Position numbers and translations under genes: made by a program
Notes under the pieces: generated by a model
Seen by the model: the letters and a program-made list of their open reading frames with translations, nothing else
Database searches by the model: none
Told to the model about the DNA's origin: nothing
NCBI GenBank assembly: GCA_963756365.1
Contig: CAVWNF010000003.1
Location: 434,001-498,000 of the forward strand
Direction of reading: 5' to 3'
Length of the DNA stretch: 64,000 bases
Source: WHTI01 sp963756365
GTDB lineage: Bacteria; Actinomycetota; CADDZG01; WHSQ01
Part shown: positions 17,106 through 27,439 of the stretch, in pieces
How the letters are laid out: every line of letters begins with the position of its first letter
How positions within the stretch are numbered: position 1 is the first letter of the stretch

Positions 17106-17557
17106 TGGGTCTCGAACCTCCTCTTTCACAAGCCTTAACAGAGACCACCACATCGAGGGCGAGCAGCGCTATCTCGATGGCGTTCCTATTGGTGAGCGTC
17201 GCACTCGCGGTGGGCGGGCAGTTGCTCCTCAAGACCGCGATGGACCGGATCGGTCGCATCGGGTCGGCGGAGGCCGGGGCCCTCGGAACTTACCTGGGCA
17301 GGGCTGCCCACGAGCCCAGATTGTGGTTCGGCCTGGCGTTGTTCGGTGTCTCGGCGATGTTCTGGCTCGTTGTTCTCTCGCGCGTTCCGCTGTCTCTCGC
17401 ATACCCATTCGTGGGTCTCTCGTACATCGCGGTCGTCGTTCTGTCCCGGTTCGCTCTGGGCGAGGAGGTCCCGGCGTTGCGCTGGATCGGGGTCGCTGTC
17501 GTTGGCGCGGGCCTCGTCCTGATCGGGTTGTCGGCCAGAAGCGTGAGGGGCGGGTGA
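17105..17557 (+). CDS. Small EamA/SMR-type membrane protein (flippase-like)
   Basis: 150 residues with about four membrane helices: AFLLVSVALAVGGQLLLKTA, LWFGLALFGVSAMFWLVVL, LAYPFVGLSYIAVVVLSRF and IGVAVVGAGLVLIGLSA. The pattern (GQLLLK, LSRVPLSLAYP, GEEVPALRWIG) fits ArnE/SMR-like half-transporters that flip polyprenyl-phosphate sugars. Position between the phosphatase and the sugar nucleotidyltransferase, with 1- and 4-base overlaps, supports a role in exporting a lipid-linked sugar. Confidence 0.75.
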   Translation: MGLEPPLSQALTETTTSRASSAISMAFLLVSVALAVGGQLLLKTAMDRIGRIGSAEAGALGTYLGRAAHEPRLWFGLALFGVSAMFWLVVLSRVPLSLAYPFVGLSYIAVVVLSRFALGEEVPALRWIGVAVVGAGLVLIGLSARSVRGG

Positions 17558-18546
17558 AGGCACTCATCCTCGCCGGAGGGTTCGGTACGAGGCTTCGCCC
17601 GCTCACGTATACCCGCCCCAAACACTTGCTCCCGATCGCGAACCGGCCCCACATCGAGCACGTCTTGGATCTGCTCCAACGCCACGGAGTGGACGAGATC
17701 GTCTTGTTGACCTCGTACCTAGCGGAGCAGTTCGAGGCGACGATCGCGGGTGCCTCTGCGCGCGGTGTGACGGTGCACGTCACGCACGAGGAGGAGCCCC
17801 TTGGTACGGCAGGGGCACTCAAGTACGCGGAAACCTTCGTTTCGGATGAAACGTTCTTGGTGTTCAACGGGGACGTACTCATGGATGTCGATCTGGAGCG
17901 CATGATCGGATTCCACCGCGAGCGGGGAGCCGACGCGACGATCGTGCTGACCCCAGTCGAGGATCCGTCCGCGTTCGGTGTTGTCCCGACAGACGACGAT
18001 GGTCGCGTCGAGGGATTCATCGAGAAGCCCGCGCCGGGAGAGGCCCCAACGAACCTCATCAATGCTGGCATCTACATCCTCGAACCCAAGGTCCTCGATC
18101 GGATCCCAGCCGGTGAGGTGTGGTCGGCCGAGCGCCAGCTGTTCCCTGACCTCGTTTCGTCCGGGGCACCATTCTTCGCGACGGGTTCCGATGGTTATTG
18201 GATGGACATCGGTACCCCCGAGAAGTATCTACAGGCGAACCTGGATGCTCTCAGCGGTAGCTATCCGGACCCAGCTCGCCCCCAGGTCTCGCCCGAAGGG
18301 GTGCTGCTGGGAGAGGGGGCGACCGTAGCGGAGGGGGCACGGGTATCCTCTGCCTGCCTCGGTGCCGGGGCCACGGTGCACGATGGCGCCGAGGTGACGG
18401 ATTCGGTCCTGCTGCCCGGTGCCGTCGTCGAACGGGGCGCCTCGGTGGCGAACTGCATCCTCGGAGAAGGTGCCATCGTCGGAGCGAAGGCATCCTTGAC
18501 CGGTGTGACGCTGCAGGACGAAGCTCGAAGCGAAGATCTGACCTAG
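17554..18546 (+). CDS. Sugar-phosphate nucleotidyltransferase (GDP-mannose pyrophosphorylase-like)
   Basis: 330 residues from GTG 17554 (overlapping the upstream stop). KALILAGGFGTRLRPLTYTRPKHLLPIANRP is the nucleotidyltransferase signature, FNGDVLMDVD the metal-binding Asp and FIEKP the substrate lysine motif. The C-terminus (from about 245) is a left-handed beta helix of hexapeptide repeats. It makes a nucleotide sugar, probably GDP-mannose, from NTP and sugar-1-phosphate; glucose- or mannose-specific variants are not separable by eye. GDP-mannose would feed the fucose branch and the mannosyltransferases here. Confidence 0.85.
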   Translation: MKALILAGGFGTRLRPLTYTRPKHLLPIANRPHIEHVLDLLQRHGVDEIVLLTSYLAEQFEATIAGASARGVTVHVTHEEEPLGTAGALKYAETFVSDETFLVFNGDVLMDVDLERMIGFHRERGADATIVLTPVEDPSAFGVVPTDDDGRVEGFIEKPAPGEAPTNLINAGIYILEPKVLDRIPAGEVWSAERQLFPDLVSSGAPFFATGSDGYWMDIGTPEKYLQANLDALSGSYPDPARPQVSPEGVLLGEGATVAEGARVSSACLGAGATVHDGAEVTDSVLLPGAVVERGASVANCILGEGAIVGAKASLTGVTLQDEARSEDLT

Positions 18547-18555
18547 GAGGCTCTT

Positions 18556-19527
18556 GTGCGCGTACTGGTAACGGGTGCAGCCGGTTTCATCGGCTCACAT
18601 CTTGTGGATCGTTTGCTTGCCGAGGGAGAAGAGGTCATCGGCGTGGATGACCTGTCGTCGGGTTCTCTCGGGAACCTCGCGGACGCACGCCGTACGGAGG
18701 TCGGCAAGTTCACCTTCCATCGTGTGGACGTCACTTCAACCGCGGTCGCTGAGGTTGTGAGGCGAAGCGAGCCAGAGGTGATCATGCATCTCGCTGCACA
18801 GGTCGACGTGAGGGCCTCGGTGGCCGATCCCGTACAAGACGCGATGGTCAACGTCATCGGCTCCCTCAACATCCTTCACGCCGCGACAGAGTCTGGAACA
18901 CGCAAGGTGATCTTCACGTCCTCTGGAGGGTGCATCTACGGGGAGCCAGGGGAGGCTCGTCTTCCGGTGACCGAGGACCAGGTCTATCTCCCGGAGTCGG
19001 CCCCCGAATCCCCTTACGGGGTTTCCAAGAAGGTCGTTCTCGATTACCTCCGCTATTTCAAGATCGTCAAGGGCCTCGACTACACCGCACTTGCCCTTGC
19101 CAACGTCTATGGACCCCGGCAGGAGCCGGCGTCTGAGGTGGGCCTTGAGGGTCAGGTCGTCGCGATCTTCTCCCGTCGGATGCTCGAGGGGAAGCCGACG
19201 ACCATCTACGGAGACGGCGAGCAGTCGCGTGACTTCGTTTACGTGGATGACGTCGTCTCTGCGTTCCTAGCCGCCAGAACGAAGGCTAGCGGCGAACTGG
19301 TCAATGTCTCCAGCAACTCGGAGATCACGGTGAACGACCTTCACGCCAAGATCAAAGAGGTGACCGGCAGCCAACTCGAGGTTCAGCACGCGCCCGCGAG
19401 GCCTGGCGAGCTGCTCCGTACCAAGGTCGATAACTCGAAGGCTGCAGACGTTCTCTCGTGGACCCCTCAGGTCGGTCTAGATGAGGGTCTCAAGCAGACG
19501 ATCGCATGGTTCAAGGGGAAACTCTAG
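18556..19527 (+). CDS. galE: NAD-dependent epimerase (UDP-glucose 4-epimerase-like)
   Basis: 323 residues. VLVTGAAGFIGSHLVDRLL binds NAD; MHLAAQVDVRASVADP and the catalytic SPYGVSKK (Tyr-x3-Lys) follow; NVYGPRQEPASEVG and GDGEQSRDFVYVDDVV complete the family. It interconverts UDP-glucose/galactose or related UDP-sugars. GTG start with AGGAGG 5 bases upstream. It ends the polysaccharide gene run and converges on the DUF3105 gene. Confidence 0.85.
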   Translation: MRVLVTGAAGFIGSHLVDRLLAEGEEVIGVDDLSSGSLGNLADARRTEVGKFTFHRVDVTSTAVAEVVRRSEPEVIMHLAAQVDVRASVADPVQDAMVNVIGSLNILHAATESGTRKVIFTSSGGCIYGEPGEARLPVTEDQVYLPESAPESPYGVSKKVVLDYLRYFKIVKGLDYTALALANVYGPRQEPASEVGLEGQVVAIFSRRMLEGKPTTIYGDGEQSRDFVYVDDVVSAFLAARTKASGELVNVSSNSEITVNDLHAKIKEVTGSQLEVQHAPARPGELLRTKVDNSKAADVLSWTPQVGLDEGLKQTIAWFKGKL

Positions 19528-19538
19528 AGCTACCCGCT

Positions 19539-20171
19539 TCAGCGGAACCCTGGTACCCCGACCTGCTCGGGGCCGTTGCCCTGGAAGCGCTCTCTGAAAC
19601 CAGCGAGCGTGTCTTCGTTCAGTTCTGCGCACGACTGCGACGCGCCCCACGCGGTGACCGTGAAGCTGAACTCGCTTGAGATGCCGTCGAAGGGACGAGC
19701 CAGGAGAGCGATCTCCTGCGGATCAGACTCGACGTAGCTGCGAAGGGCGGAGATCACAGATTCAGAGGCGTCGGGGCGGTACCAGAACACGATCTGGCCG
19801 TGCTCGAGGTTGTGGACGAAGCGCTCGACCGGGATGTCTTCGGCGGAGTAGAAGCCAGCATCGGCGGGCGTGCTGTAGTGATCGCCTGAGGTCGGTGGCG
19901 AGGTCGAATACTCCACCGGGGTTCCATCTTCTACGTGCGTGGCGGTCTCCATCTCGCCGGGAGTTTCCACCGACGAGCAGCCCTCCGAGGTCGCCTGGGT
20001 TCCCTCTTCCTTGCTGCTCTCGAGGTAGATGAGGGTACCGACGATGGCGACGACCACGACAACAACGCCCCAAGTGAGGAGGTTGCGTCGCCGAGCGGCC
20101 TTCTTCTTGGCCGCGTCGCGCTCCTCCTGGATCTGCCTGCGTCGCTGCTTCTCTTCGAGTTTCTTGCTCAT
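19539..20171 (-). CDS. DUF3105 membrane-anchored protein
   Basis: 210 residues: a highly charged cytoplasmic N-terminus (KKLEEKQRRRQIQEERDAAKKKAARRR), one membrane helix (NLLTWGVVVVVVAIVGTLIYL) and an external domain with the DUF3105 motifs PPTSGDHYSTPADAGFY and RFVHNLEHGQIVFWYRP. Function unknown; common in actinobacteria. A GTG at 20198 is an alternative start. Confidence 0.8.
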   Translation of the reverse strand: MSKKLEEKQRRRQIQEERDAAKKKAARRRNLLTWGVVVVVVAIVGTLIYLESSKEEGTQATSEGCSSVETPGEMETATHVEDGTPVEYSTSPPTSGDHYSTPADAGFYSAEDIPVERFVHNLEHGQIVFWYRPDASESVISALRSYVESDPQEIALLARPFDGISSEFSFTVTAWGASQSCAELNEDTLAGFRERFQGNGPEQVGVPGFR

Positions 20172-20222
20172 ATCGCCAAGGAGGCTACCAGGACACATCG
20201 CTAAGCAGTCACAGCCGATCCG

Positions 20223-20900
20223 CTAGCGGAAGAGGTCGTCCCCCGGAGGCCGGACGATGTCGCGTGCGGACGCCCTAGCGATCGTGATGCGAGCACCTCG
20301 GATAACAGCTACGGGAACGCCTTCCGCTTTCCCCATCACTAGTTCGGCAGCGCCCGCCAGCTCGTCCGCAGTGCAGATCCTGGTTGCACTCATCTCTCGA
20401 CCCTGCATGTCGTGCGTGCCGCGGTGGTCGGTGAATGGATCCATCCCGGCGACGCCGATAGCGACGTTGGTCTGGCCGATCCTCCACGCTCGCCCGAACG
20501 TGTCGGCCACGATCACGGCGACCTTCACGCCTGCGATGTGATCGAACCGAGCCCGCAGCCGACGGGCCGACAGATCCGGATCGACGGGAAGGAGAAGGAC
20601 GTTGTCGCCCTCGACGTTGGAAGAATCGACTCCCGCATTCGCGCAGACGAAGCCATGTCGTGTCTCCGAGATGATCATCTCGCCGGATCGCCTGAGAACC
20701 CGAACGGATTCCTCGAGGGCTGCTGAGCGCCTATCCGCCCCCGGTCGTATCCGGTCCTCCGCTTTCGAGACGATCTTCTGCGCAACCACCACGACGTCGC
20801 CATCCGCCAGTTCGACACCGGTATCGAGGATGAGGGCTCCGAGGTCATCTCCCGGGCGGACCTCAGGCATGCCTTCGACGGGGAAGATGTTGATCGTCAT
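20223..20900 (-). CDS. cofE: Coenzyme F420:L-glutamate ligase
   Basis: 225 residues matching CofE: PGDDLGALILDTGVELADGDVVVVAQKIVSKAEDR, then ETRHGFVCANAGVDSSNV and VIVADTFGRAWRIGQTNVAIGVAGM. It adds glutamates to F420-0 using GTP. Unlike mycobacterial FbiB it lacks the C-terminal nitroreductase-like domain, so the dehydro-F420 reductase must be elsewhere. ATG 20900 overlaps the cofD stop (ATGA). The long open frame upstream of this ATG belongs to the broken cofD gene and is not part of CofE. Confidence 0.92.
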   Translation of the reverse strand: MTINIFPVEGMPEVRPGDDLGALILDTGVELADGDVVVVAQKIVSKAEDRIRPGADRRSAALEESVRVLRRSGEMIISETRHGFVCANAGVDSSNVEGDNVLLLPVDPDLSARRLRARFDHIAGVKVAVIVADTFGRAWRIGQTNVAIGVAGMDPFTDHRGTHDMQGREMSATRICTADELAGAAELVMGKAEGVPVAVIRGARITIARASARDIVRPPGDDLFR

Positions 20901-21813
20901 GTCAGTAGGACCTTGGCCAAACGCTCGGACGAATCGGCGTTGTCCATGACGGTGGGAGCAACAACCACATCGGGGATGAACGTTCTCACGGCGTCTACCG
21001 TCGCAGCGTCGCTCTCGTCGATCACGAATCGGTTGCAGAGTCCTTCGTACAGTGACGCGACGCCCGCTGGCGACACCTCGGTCCCTCTGTGGCGAAGGAG
21101 GTCGGCCAGCGGCCCCTTGATCGCGGTGCCCGCGACGATCGGTGACACACCGACCACATCTGGATGGTTGCGGAGTGCCTCCCTCACCCCCGGGAGGGCG
21201 AGGATCGGCTCGACAGACAGCAGGGGATTGCTTGGGCAGAGGATCGACGCGCTCGGCGGCCGCTATCGCCTTGAGTACGCCCGGGCCCGCCTGCGCTTCG
21301 GAGATCCCATCGAACAAGATCTCATCCACCACGCGGCGCACATCGTTCCCGGACGAAGTACTCCTGGAATTCCAACGTTCTTCCATCCGTGGTGACGATG
21401 CGGGTGCGGACGGGGTCGTCGCTCATCGGGAGGATGTGGGTCGGGACGCCCAGCCGAGACCTGATCCGCGCTGTGGCCTCGGTCAGCGTGCCGCCATCGG
21501 CCATCATCTGCGTTCGGAGCGAGCATGTGGCGAGGTCCCTGTCCCCGAGCGAGAACCATGCATCAACACCGAGTTCCTTCAGGCCCTCGACGAATCGGAA
21601 GGTGTCCCCTTGGATGCCCCATCCTCGTTCGGTGTCTGCGATCCCGGCCAGCCAATAGGTGACGATGTCTACGTCCGGGGACACGTGGACGCCGTACATA
21701 ACGGAGTCGTCTCCCGTGTTCACGATCGCCACTAGGTCTTCGCCGGAGACCCGTTGAAGTCCCACGAGGCATCGGGCACCGCCGACGCCGCCTGCCAGAG
21801 CGGTGATGGTCAC
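20897..21813 (-). CDS. cofD: 2-phospho-L-lactate/PEP transferase (F420), two +1 frameshifts
   Basis: CofD/FbiA joins the lactyl- or enolpyruvyl-diphospho-guanosine to the deazaflavin Fo. VTITALAGGVGGARCLVGLQ (GTG start) to FQEYFVR is in frame one, then NDVRRVVDEILFDGISEAQAGPGVLKAIAAAERV in frame two, then ILCPSNPLLSVEPILAL to the end in frame three. Single extra bases in 21345-21351 and 21242-21247 account for both shifts; removing them gives 304 unbroken residues with the conserved GDD and SNP motifs. Two lesions in an enzyme required by its intact neighbours argue for sequence error, or for loss of the pathway. Confidence 0.85.
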
Positions 21814-21827
21814 GCGGAGGAGGCTAC

Positions 21828-21843
21828 TAGACTGCCTCGGATG
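21828..21843 (+). promoter_or_regulatory. Leaderless-type promoter of fbiC
   Basis: TAGACT with a 7-base spacer to the ATG. Only 27 bases separate this start from the divergent cofD GTG, so both F420 transcription units share one control region. Confidence 0.45.
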
Positions 21844-24243
21844 AACCATCTCGACGGCTTGGTCGCCCGCGCCGCATCAGATGAGCGCCTGACCGACGAT
21901 GAGGTGCGTTCGCTGGCTCACCTGGCGACCACCGACCCCACTCCCGTGCTCGAAGCGGCGCGGATCATGCGCGACACGACGACCGGGAACAGGATCACCT
22001 TCTCGAAGAAGGTCTTCATCCCCTTGACGAAACTGTGCCGTGACTCGTGCGGCTACTGCACCTTCGCTCATCCACCGGTCGAAGGACAGAGAGCGTTCAT
22101 GACGCTTGATGAGGTCCTCGAGGTGGCTCGAGCGGGGGAGGCGGCCGGGTGCAGGGAGGCCTTGTTCACTCTCGGTGAGAAACCGGAACGCAAGTGGCCG
22201 TCAGCGCGCCGAGAACTGACCGAGATGGGTTACGAAACGACGATCGAGTACCTCGCGGCGGCGTGCGCGGCCGTGATCGCAGAGACCGCACTCCTACCTC
22301 ATGCGAACCCCGGAACACTGACCGACGAAGAGGCCATCCTTCTGAGGCCCGTATCTGTGAGCCAGGGCATGATGCTCGAGACGCTGTCCGAACGCCTCCT
22401 TCTCAGGGGCCAGGCGCATTTCGGTGCACCTGATAAGAAGCCCAGCGTGCGGCTCGAGACCCTTGAGGTCGCCGGCCGCAACAGGGTTCCATTCACGACG
22501 GGTCTCCTGATCGGGATCGGCGAGACGCTCGATGAACGGGTGGACGCGTTGCTCGCGATACGGGCGTCTCACGAGCGCCACGGGCACATCATGGAAGTTA
22601 TCGTCCAGAACTTCCGGGCGAAGCCCGAGATATCGATGTCGGAACACCCGGAGCCCACCGTGGCAGAGATGATGGTCATGGTGGCTCTGACCCGTCTCGT
22701 TATGGGGCCGGGTGTCGGGGTCCAGGCGCCCCCCAATCTGAGTCCCGATGAGTACGGCACCTACCTAGACGCGGGTCTATCCGATTGGGGTGGGGTTTCT
22801 CCGGTCACCCCCGATCACGTCAATCCGGAACGTCCGTGGCCGAAGCTCGACGAGTTGACGGCGGTCACCGAGGAGCGTGGTTTCCAACTTCTCGAGCGAC
22901 TTGCGGTGTACCCGTCCTACTGCGCGACCCCGGGGGCTCTCGACGAGTGGATCGACCCGAAGTTGAGGGGCCGCGTGCTCGGCGAGATCGATGGGGACGG
23001 GTATCGGCGGGCGGACGACGCGGGGTGGTTCTCGGGGGTTGATGTTCCTCCGCCTCTCGCCGTCAGGTCAGCGGTCGAGGCGTCCGTCTCGGGGGCGTGG
23101 CACGTCCCTGGCCGGGTGGTGCGGCCCGGGCTGGTCGCGGCCCTCGATCGAGCAGCTTCCGGCGAGCGCCTCGACGTCAATGAAGTAGCGATGCTCTTCA
23201 CCGCGCGAGGGGCCGAGATGGAGCAACTGTTCTCTGTTGCGGACACGATGCGGCGCGACACGGTTGGAGACACCGTCACCTACGTGGTCAATCGCAACAT
23301 CAACTACACGAACCTCTGCTACTTCAAGTGTGGTTTCTGCGCGTTCTCGAAGGGACCGAAGTCCTTGAACCTCCGCGGGGATCCTTACCTCCTCGCCGAA
23401 GAAGAGGTTGCTCGTCGGGCCGTCGAGGCGTGGGAGAAGGGCGCCACCGAAGTCTGCATGCAGGGAGGGATCCACGGCAGCTTCACCGGCGAGAACTACA
23501 TCCAGTACCTGCGGGCCGTGAAGGAAGCCGTTCCGGAGATGCACGTCCACGCGTTCACGGCCCTAGAGGTCTGGCAGGGCGCCGAGACCCTCGGGATCTC
23601 GGTCAGGGAGTTCCTCATCCGCCTGAAGGACGCGGGACTCGCAACCTTGCCTGGGACCGCAGCAGAGATCCTCGATGATGAGATCCGAGCGATCATCTGC
23701 CCCGACAAGATCACGACGGAGCAGTGGTGCGAGGTCCACCGGATCGCTCACTCACTCGGTCTTCGGAGTAACGCGACTGTGATGTTCGGAACCGTCGAGG
23801 GCCCGATCAACTGGGCGCGCCACCTGCTGGTCGTGCGGGATCTCCACGATGCTTTGGTCGCCGAGGGTCACGACGGCCTCTTCGAGTTCGTCCCGCTTCC
23901 GTTCGTTCATATGGGGGCACCGATCTTCCTCCAGGGCCGCGCTCGGAAGGGCCCAACTTTCGAGGAGGCGCTGAAGATGCATGCCGTCGCTCGGGTGGCT
24001 CTCCACGGGAGCATCCGGAACATCCAGGTCTCCTGGGTGAAGATGGGCGTGGAGGGAACCAAGCTTGCTCTGCAGGTCGGAGCCAATGATCTCGGGGGAA
24101 CCCTGATGAACGAGAACATCTCCAGGGCGGCCGGGGCGAGCCACGGCCAAGAGTTGACGGCACAGGACATGAGGGGCCTGATCGCCTCGGTCGGACGAAC
24201 CCCCCTCCGGCGCACTACCCTCTACGACGCCGTCCCTGTGTAA
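21841..24243 (+). CDS. fbiC: FO synthase, fused CofG-CofH
   Basis: 800 residues with two radical-SAM domains that build the deazaflavin Fo from tyrosine and a pyrimidine. The CofG half has CRDSCGYC (Cys66, 70, 73), ALFTLGEKPE, PHANPGTL and NFRAKPE. The CofH half has CYFKCGFC (Cys493, 497, 500), EVCMQGGIHG, GTAAEILDDEIR and FVPLPFVHMG. The fused architecture is typical of actinobacteria. ATG 21841 fits the leaderless promoter; upstream in-frame codons run into the cofD promoter and were not used. It is intact, unlike cofD. Confidence 0.96.
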   Translation: MNHLDGLVARAASDERLTDDEVRSLAHLATTDPTPVLEAARIMRDTTTGNRITFSKKVFIPLTKLCRDSCGYCTFAHPPVEGQRAFMTLDEVLEVARAGEAAGCREALFTLGEKPERKWPSARRELTEMGYETTIEYLAAACAAVIAETALLPHANPGTLTDEEAILLRPVSVSQGMMLETLSERLLLRGQAHFGAPDKKPSVRLETLEVAGRNRVPFTTGLLIGIGETLDERVDALLAIRASHERHGHIMEVIVQNFRAKPEISMSEHPEPTVAEMMVMVALTRLVMGPGVGVQAPPNLSPDEYGTYLDAGLSDWGGVSPVTPDHVNPERPWPKLDELTAVTEERGFQLLERLAVYPSYCATPGALDEWIDPKLRGRVLGEIDGDGYRRADDAGWFSGVDVPPPLAVRSAVEASVSGAWHVPGRVVRPGLVAALDRAASGERLDVNEVAMLFTARGAEMEQLFSVADTMRRDTVGDTVTYVVNRNINYTNLCYFKCGFCAFSKGPKSLNLRGDPYLLAEEEVARRAVEAWEKGATEVCMQGGIHGSFTGENYIQYLRAVKEAVPEMHVHAFTALEVWQGAETLGISVREFLIRLKDAGLATLPGTAAEILDDEIRAIICPDKITTEQWCEVHRIAHSLGLRSNATVMFGTVEGPINWARHLLVVRDLHDALVAEGHDGLFEFVPLPFVHMGAPIFLQGRARKGPTFEEALKMHAVARVALHGSIRNIQVSWVKMGVEGTKLALQVGANDLGGTLMNENISRAAGASHGQELTAQDMRGLIASVGRTPLRRTTLYDAVPV

Positions 24244-24288
24244 GGGAGATACCAACGTGGATCGTTGCCTCGATCCACCGGAGGAAAG

Positions 24289-27200
24289 ATGCCGCAAGAG
24301 ATAACCACGGCGCCCACGCGCCCGGAAGATGTTGGTGAACAGACGGTCCTCGCGATCGTCGTCACCCACCGCGGGCGAGAGTGGCTCACCGACTGCTTGG
24401 CATCCCTCGCGACGCAGTCGTACAAACGACTCGATGTCCTCGTCGTTGACGACGCTTCTCCGGACCACAAGCACCCCACTGCCCTGAAGCGGGTCGTCAA
24501 GCGTCATCTCCGCAAACGACGGTGGGGCTACCTCCGGACGCCGCGCCCTCTTGGATTCGGCGGCGCGATCAACTGGGCTCTCTCCCGGATCAGGACAGAC
24601 GCCGACCTGCTCCTGTTCATCCACGATGACGCTGCGTTGTCGCACGATTCCGTCGAGGTGATGGTCGATCGCATCACGACCGACCCCGGAGCCGCGATCG
24701 TGGGGCCGAAGATCGTCAACTGGGATGACCCTCAGGTCCTAGAGGAGGTCGGCATGGCTGCCGACCGCTACGGCTATCCGTACAAGGGCCTTGAGGCCGG
24801 TGAGATCGACCTAGGCCAACACGACCGCCCCGCAGATGTGTTCTTCGTGACGTCCACGTGCATGATGGTGAAACACGGTGTGTTCCGCCAGTTGCGCGGG
24901 TGGGATTCGCGCATGAAGGCATTCTCTGAAGACCTAGACCTCTGTTGGCGCGCCCGCATCGCGGGCCATTCGGTCCGCTTCGAGCCACGAGCCGTGGTGC
25001 GGCACAGGATCGCGATGGCTACCGGGCTGAGGGCCACTCCGTTCGCTCCATCCAGGTACTTCATCCGACGCAACCGCTTGCGGGCGGTAACGAAGAACGC
25101 CTCGGGTATCCGGCTGCTCGCTCTCATCCCGCAATTCGTGCTTCTTGCGATAGCCGAGATGATCGGATTCATCATCCTGCGTCAGCCGCGCGAGATCGGG
25201 AACCTATTCAAGGGCCTGTTGTGGAACGCGTATCGACTACCGCAGACACTGACCGAGCGACGCCGGGTCCAGAAGCGACGCAGGATCCCAGACGCACGCC
25301 TCAGGCGGTACACCGTCAGGCTCTCCACCCGGGTCCGCTCCTACATCGGGAACCAAGCAGCGCGCCTCGAAGAGGCGTGGGGCCGCCGGGCCGACGTCCT
25401 GGCCCGGAAGGGTGGCGAGGCGAAGGCCTTCGGCCAGAGGCTGAAGGGGTGGCCGGCGCTGTTGACCTTCGTCGCGGTGCTCGCGTTCATCATCGGTTTC
25501 CGCCACGTCCTGTGGTCCGAACAGGCTTCGGTTGGCGAACTGCTTCCGTTCCCCGAGCGCGCCACCGGGATGTGGCGGGCGTACCTGTCCCCGTGGAACA
25601 ACTCGGGGCTCGGGGGGGCCGGTCCGAATCCACCCGCCTTCGCCCTGCTCGGTTTCATCCCGATCCTCACGCTCGGAGCGGTTGGCGCTGCTCAGAAAGT
25701 GATGATCCTCGGACTTGGAGCGGTCGCCGCCGCTGGCGCCTATCACCTTGTTTACGAGCTTGTGGACCGCCCGGCAAGATGGGTATCCGCGGCGACCTAC
25801 GCGTTCGGTGCGGTCGGCTATGCCGGGTTGCGCGAGGGACGTTTGGGGGCGATGTTCTTCGGCGCCGCCGCTCCTTTCGTCCTGGCGTCGATGATCAGAC
25901 TCATCGGTTGGACGACGGCCACCCGACTGGAGTCGGAACCAAGCCATCGCTCGCGTGGCCGTTGGGGGCGCGGTGTCAGCAGCGTTCGTCCCCGGATCTC
26001 TGTTCCTGTACGCGATCGCAGCGGTCCTCCTCGCCATCCCGAAGTGGCTCCTGGACCGCTCGGGCGCTGTCTTCAAGGCGTTCCTGTGGTGCATCGCCGG
26101 ACTTGTTTTCGCCTGGGCACTTCTCCTTCCCTGGAGTGCCACCTGGTTCGCGCACGGTGGGCCGCTCGACACACTCATCGCCGACGACAGCTGGCGCACC
26201 TATACGGAGAGTTTCCGGGACAACGGGATGCTCAGCACGATCCTCGGTCAGACGCCGGACGGCCCAGCCTTGTTCGGACTCGCCCTCCCGCTTCTAGGGA
26301 TCGTCGCTATCGCGATCGGGACCGGTTCTCGTCGTCGGATGGCCCTCGCTCTGTGGGCCGTGGTCATCGCGACGGGGTGGATCGTCGATCTCATCTCCGT
26401 TGGGCTGGTGCGCCCGCTGGTGCCATCCCCGACCGAAGCGGGCGTCCTGGCGGCGCTTGCGTACGCCGGTCTCGCCGGCCTCGCCGTAGGAGCCTTCAGG
26501 CTTGACCTCTCCCGCCGACAACTCGGTGCCGTTCATGCTGTGTCGATAGGAGCGTTGTCGATCGCCGCCTTCCTGATCCTTGCCGGCATCGGGCCGTCGC
26601 TATGGCGGGCCGAATGGACCGCCGGTCGAACCGCTGGAGGGATAGGACCAGCGGTCGTCGATCAGGTTTCGGCCCTGCTCGATTCGGAGGCGCAGCAAAC
26701 GGGCCCCTTCCGCGCCTTGTGGATCGGGTCGGGGTGGACCTCCAACGAACCTGCGGGAGCGAGGCCCGGCGGAGACCGATTCATCACCGGGGCCAGGAGT
26801 CCTCAGTTGAACGATCTCTTCTCTCCCGAAGGCGGTGAGGCGGAGCATCAACTCGATCTCGCGGTCGCTTCGATCGAGGAAGGGACCACGGACCGCGGAG
26901 GAGAGTTGTTGGGAGCGTTCAACGTCAACTTCGTCATCATCGAACGAGGGCCGCGGTCCGAGGGCTGGCTGGCGCAACGCGACCTTGGGCTGATCCGCTC
27001 CGAGCCTGAGTTCTTCGTGTTGAGGAACCAGGTGGAGCTGCCTCGCGCTGCGGTTTACAACGAGGTTCCGATCTACGTGCAGGCGATCGAGCAGGGTGAT
27101 CCGCGCCTCGCCGCGGGTGTGCCCGAGATCGAACGCAAGGAGCTGGCGGCGACGGGTCGCAACGAGTTCGGAGCGACAGAGGTTATGGGCCCCGGTGTTC

Positions 27201-27439
27201 TTTTCCTCGCGACCGTGGACGATCCCGGGTGGATAGCGACAGCGGACGGTCAGGAATTAGCGAAGACCGATGAGGCGTGGGGCAACACGTTCCAGATCAC
27301 CGATGATGCTGACGCCCTGACCCTTACGTATCCCAGATCGCTCGGATCGTGGCTCGTGCTGCTCTTCGCGATCCTGGCGTGGACCGCCGCCGTGGGAGCG
27401 GCCGTGTCGCGTCGACGGGCCAAGCGAGGTTCACGATGA
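24289..27439 (+). CDS. Large membrane glycosyltransferase (GT2 plus multi-helix domain), +1 frameshifted
   Basis: About 1049 residues after removing one extra base in 25933-25940. Residues 1-280 are a GT2 domain: LAIVVTHRGREWLTDCLASL, VVDDASPD, FIHDDAAL (metal-binding), and RGWDSRMKAFSEDLDLCWRARIAG. From about 290 there are many membrane helices, with the break inside this part (LESNQAIARVAVGGAVSAAF when repaired). A soluble segment before a last helix (SWLVLLFAILAWTAAVGAAV) ends it. Similar giant GT2 proteins sit beside DUF5719 genes in other actinobacteria and probably act in envelope glycan assembly. ATG 24289 follows GGAGG. Confidence 0.8.

Noticed and set aside
20901..21386. A long N-terminal extension of CofE
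   Set aside because: The open frame upstream of ATG 20900 contains CofD sequence and arises from the cofD frame breaks; family CofE starts at TINIFPVEG.
21754..21840. Earlier start for fbiC
   Set aside because: The extra 29 codons lie in the divergent cofD promoter and start, lack homology, and the leaderless hexamer points to ATG 21841.
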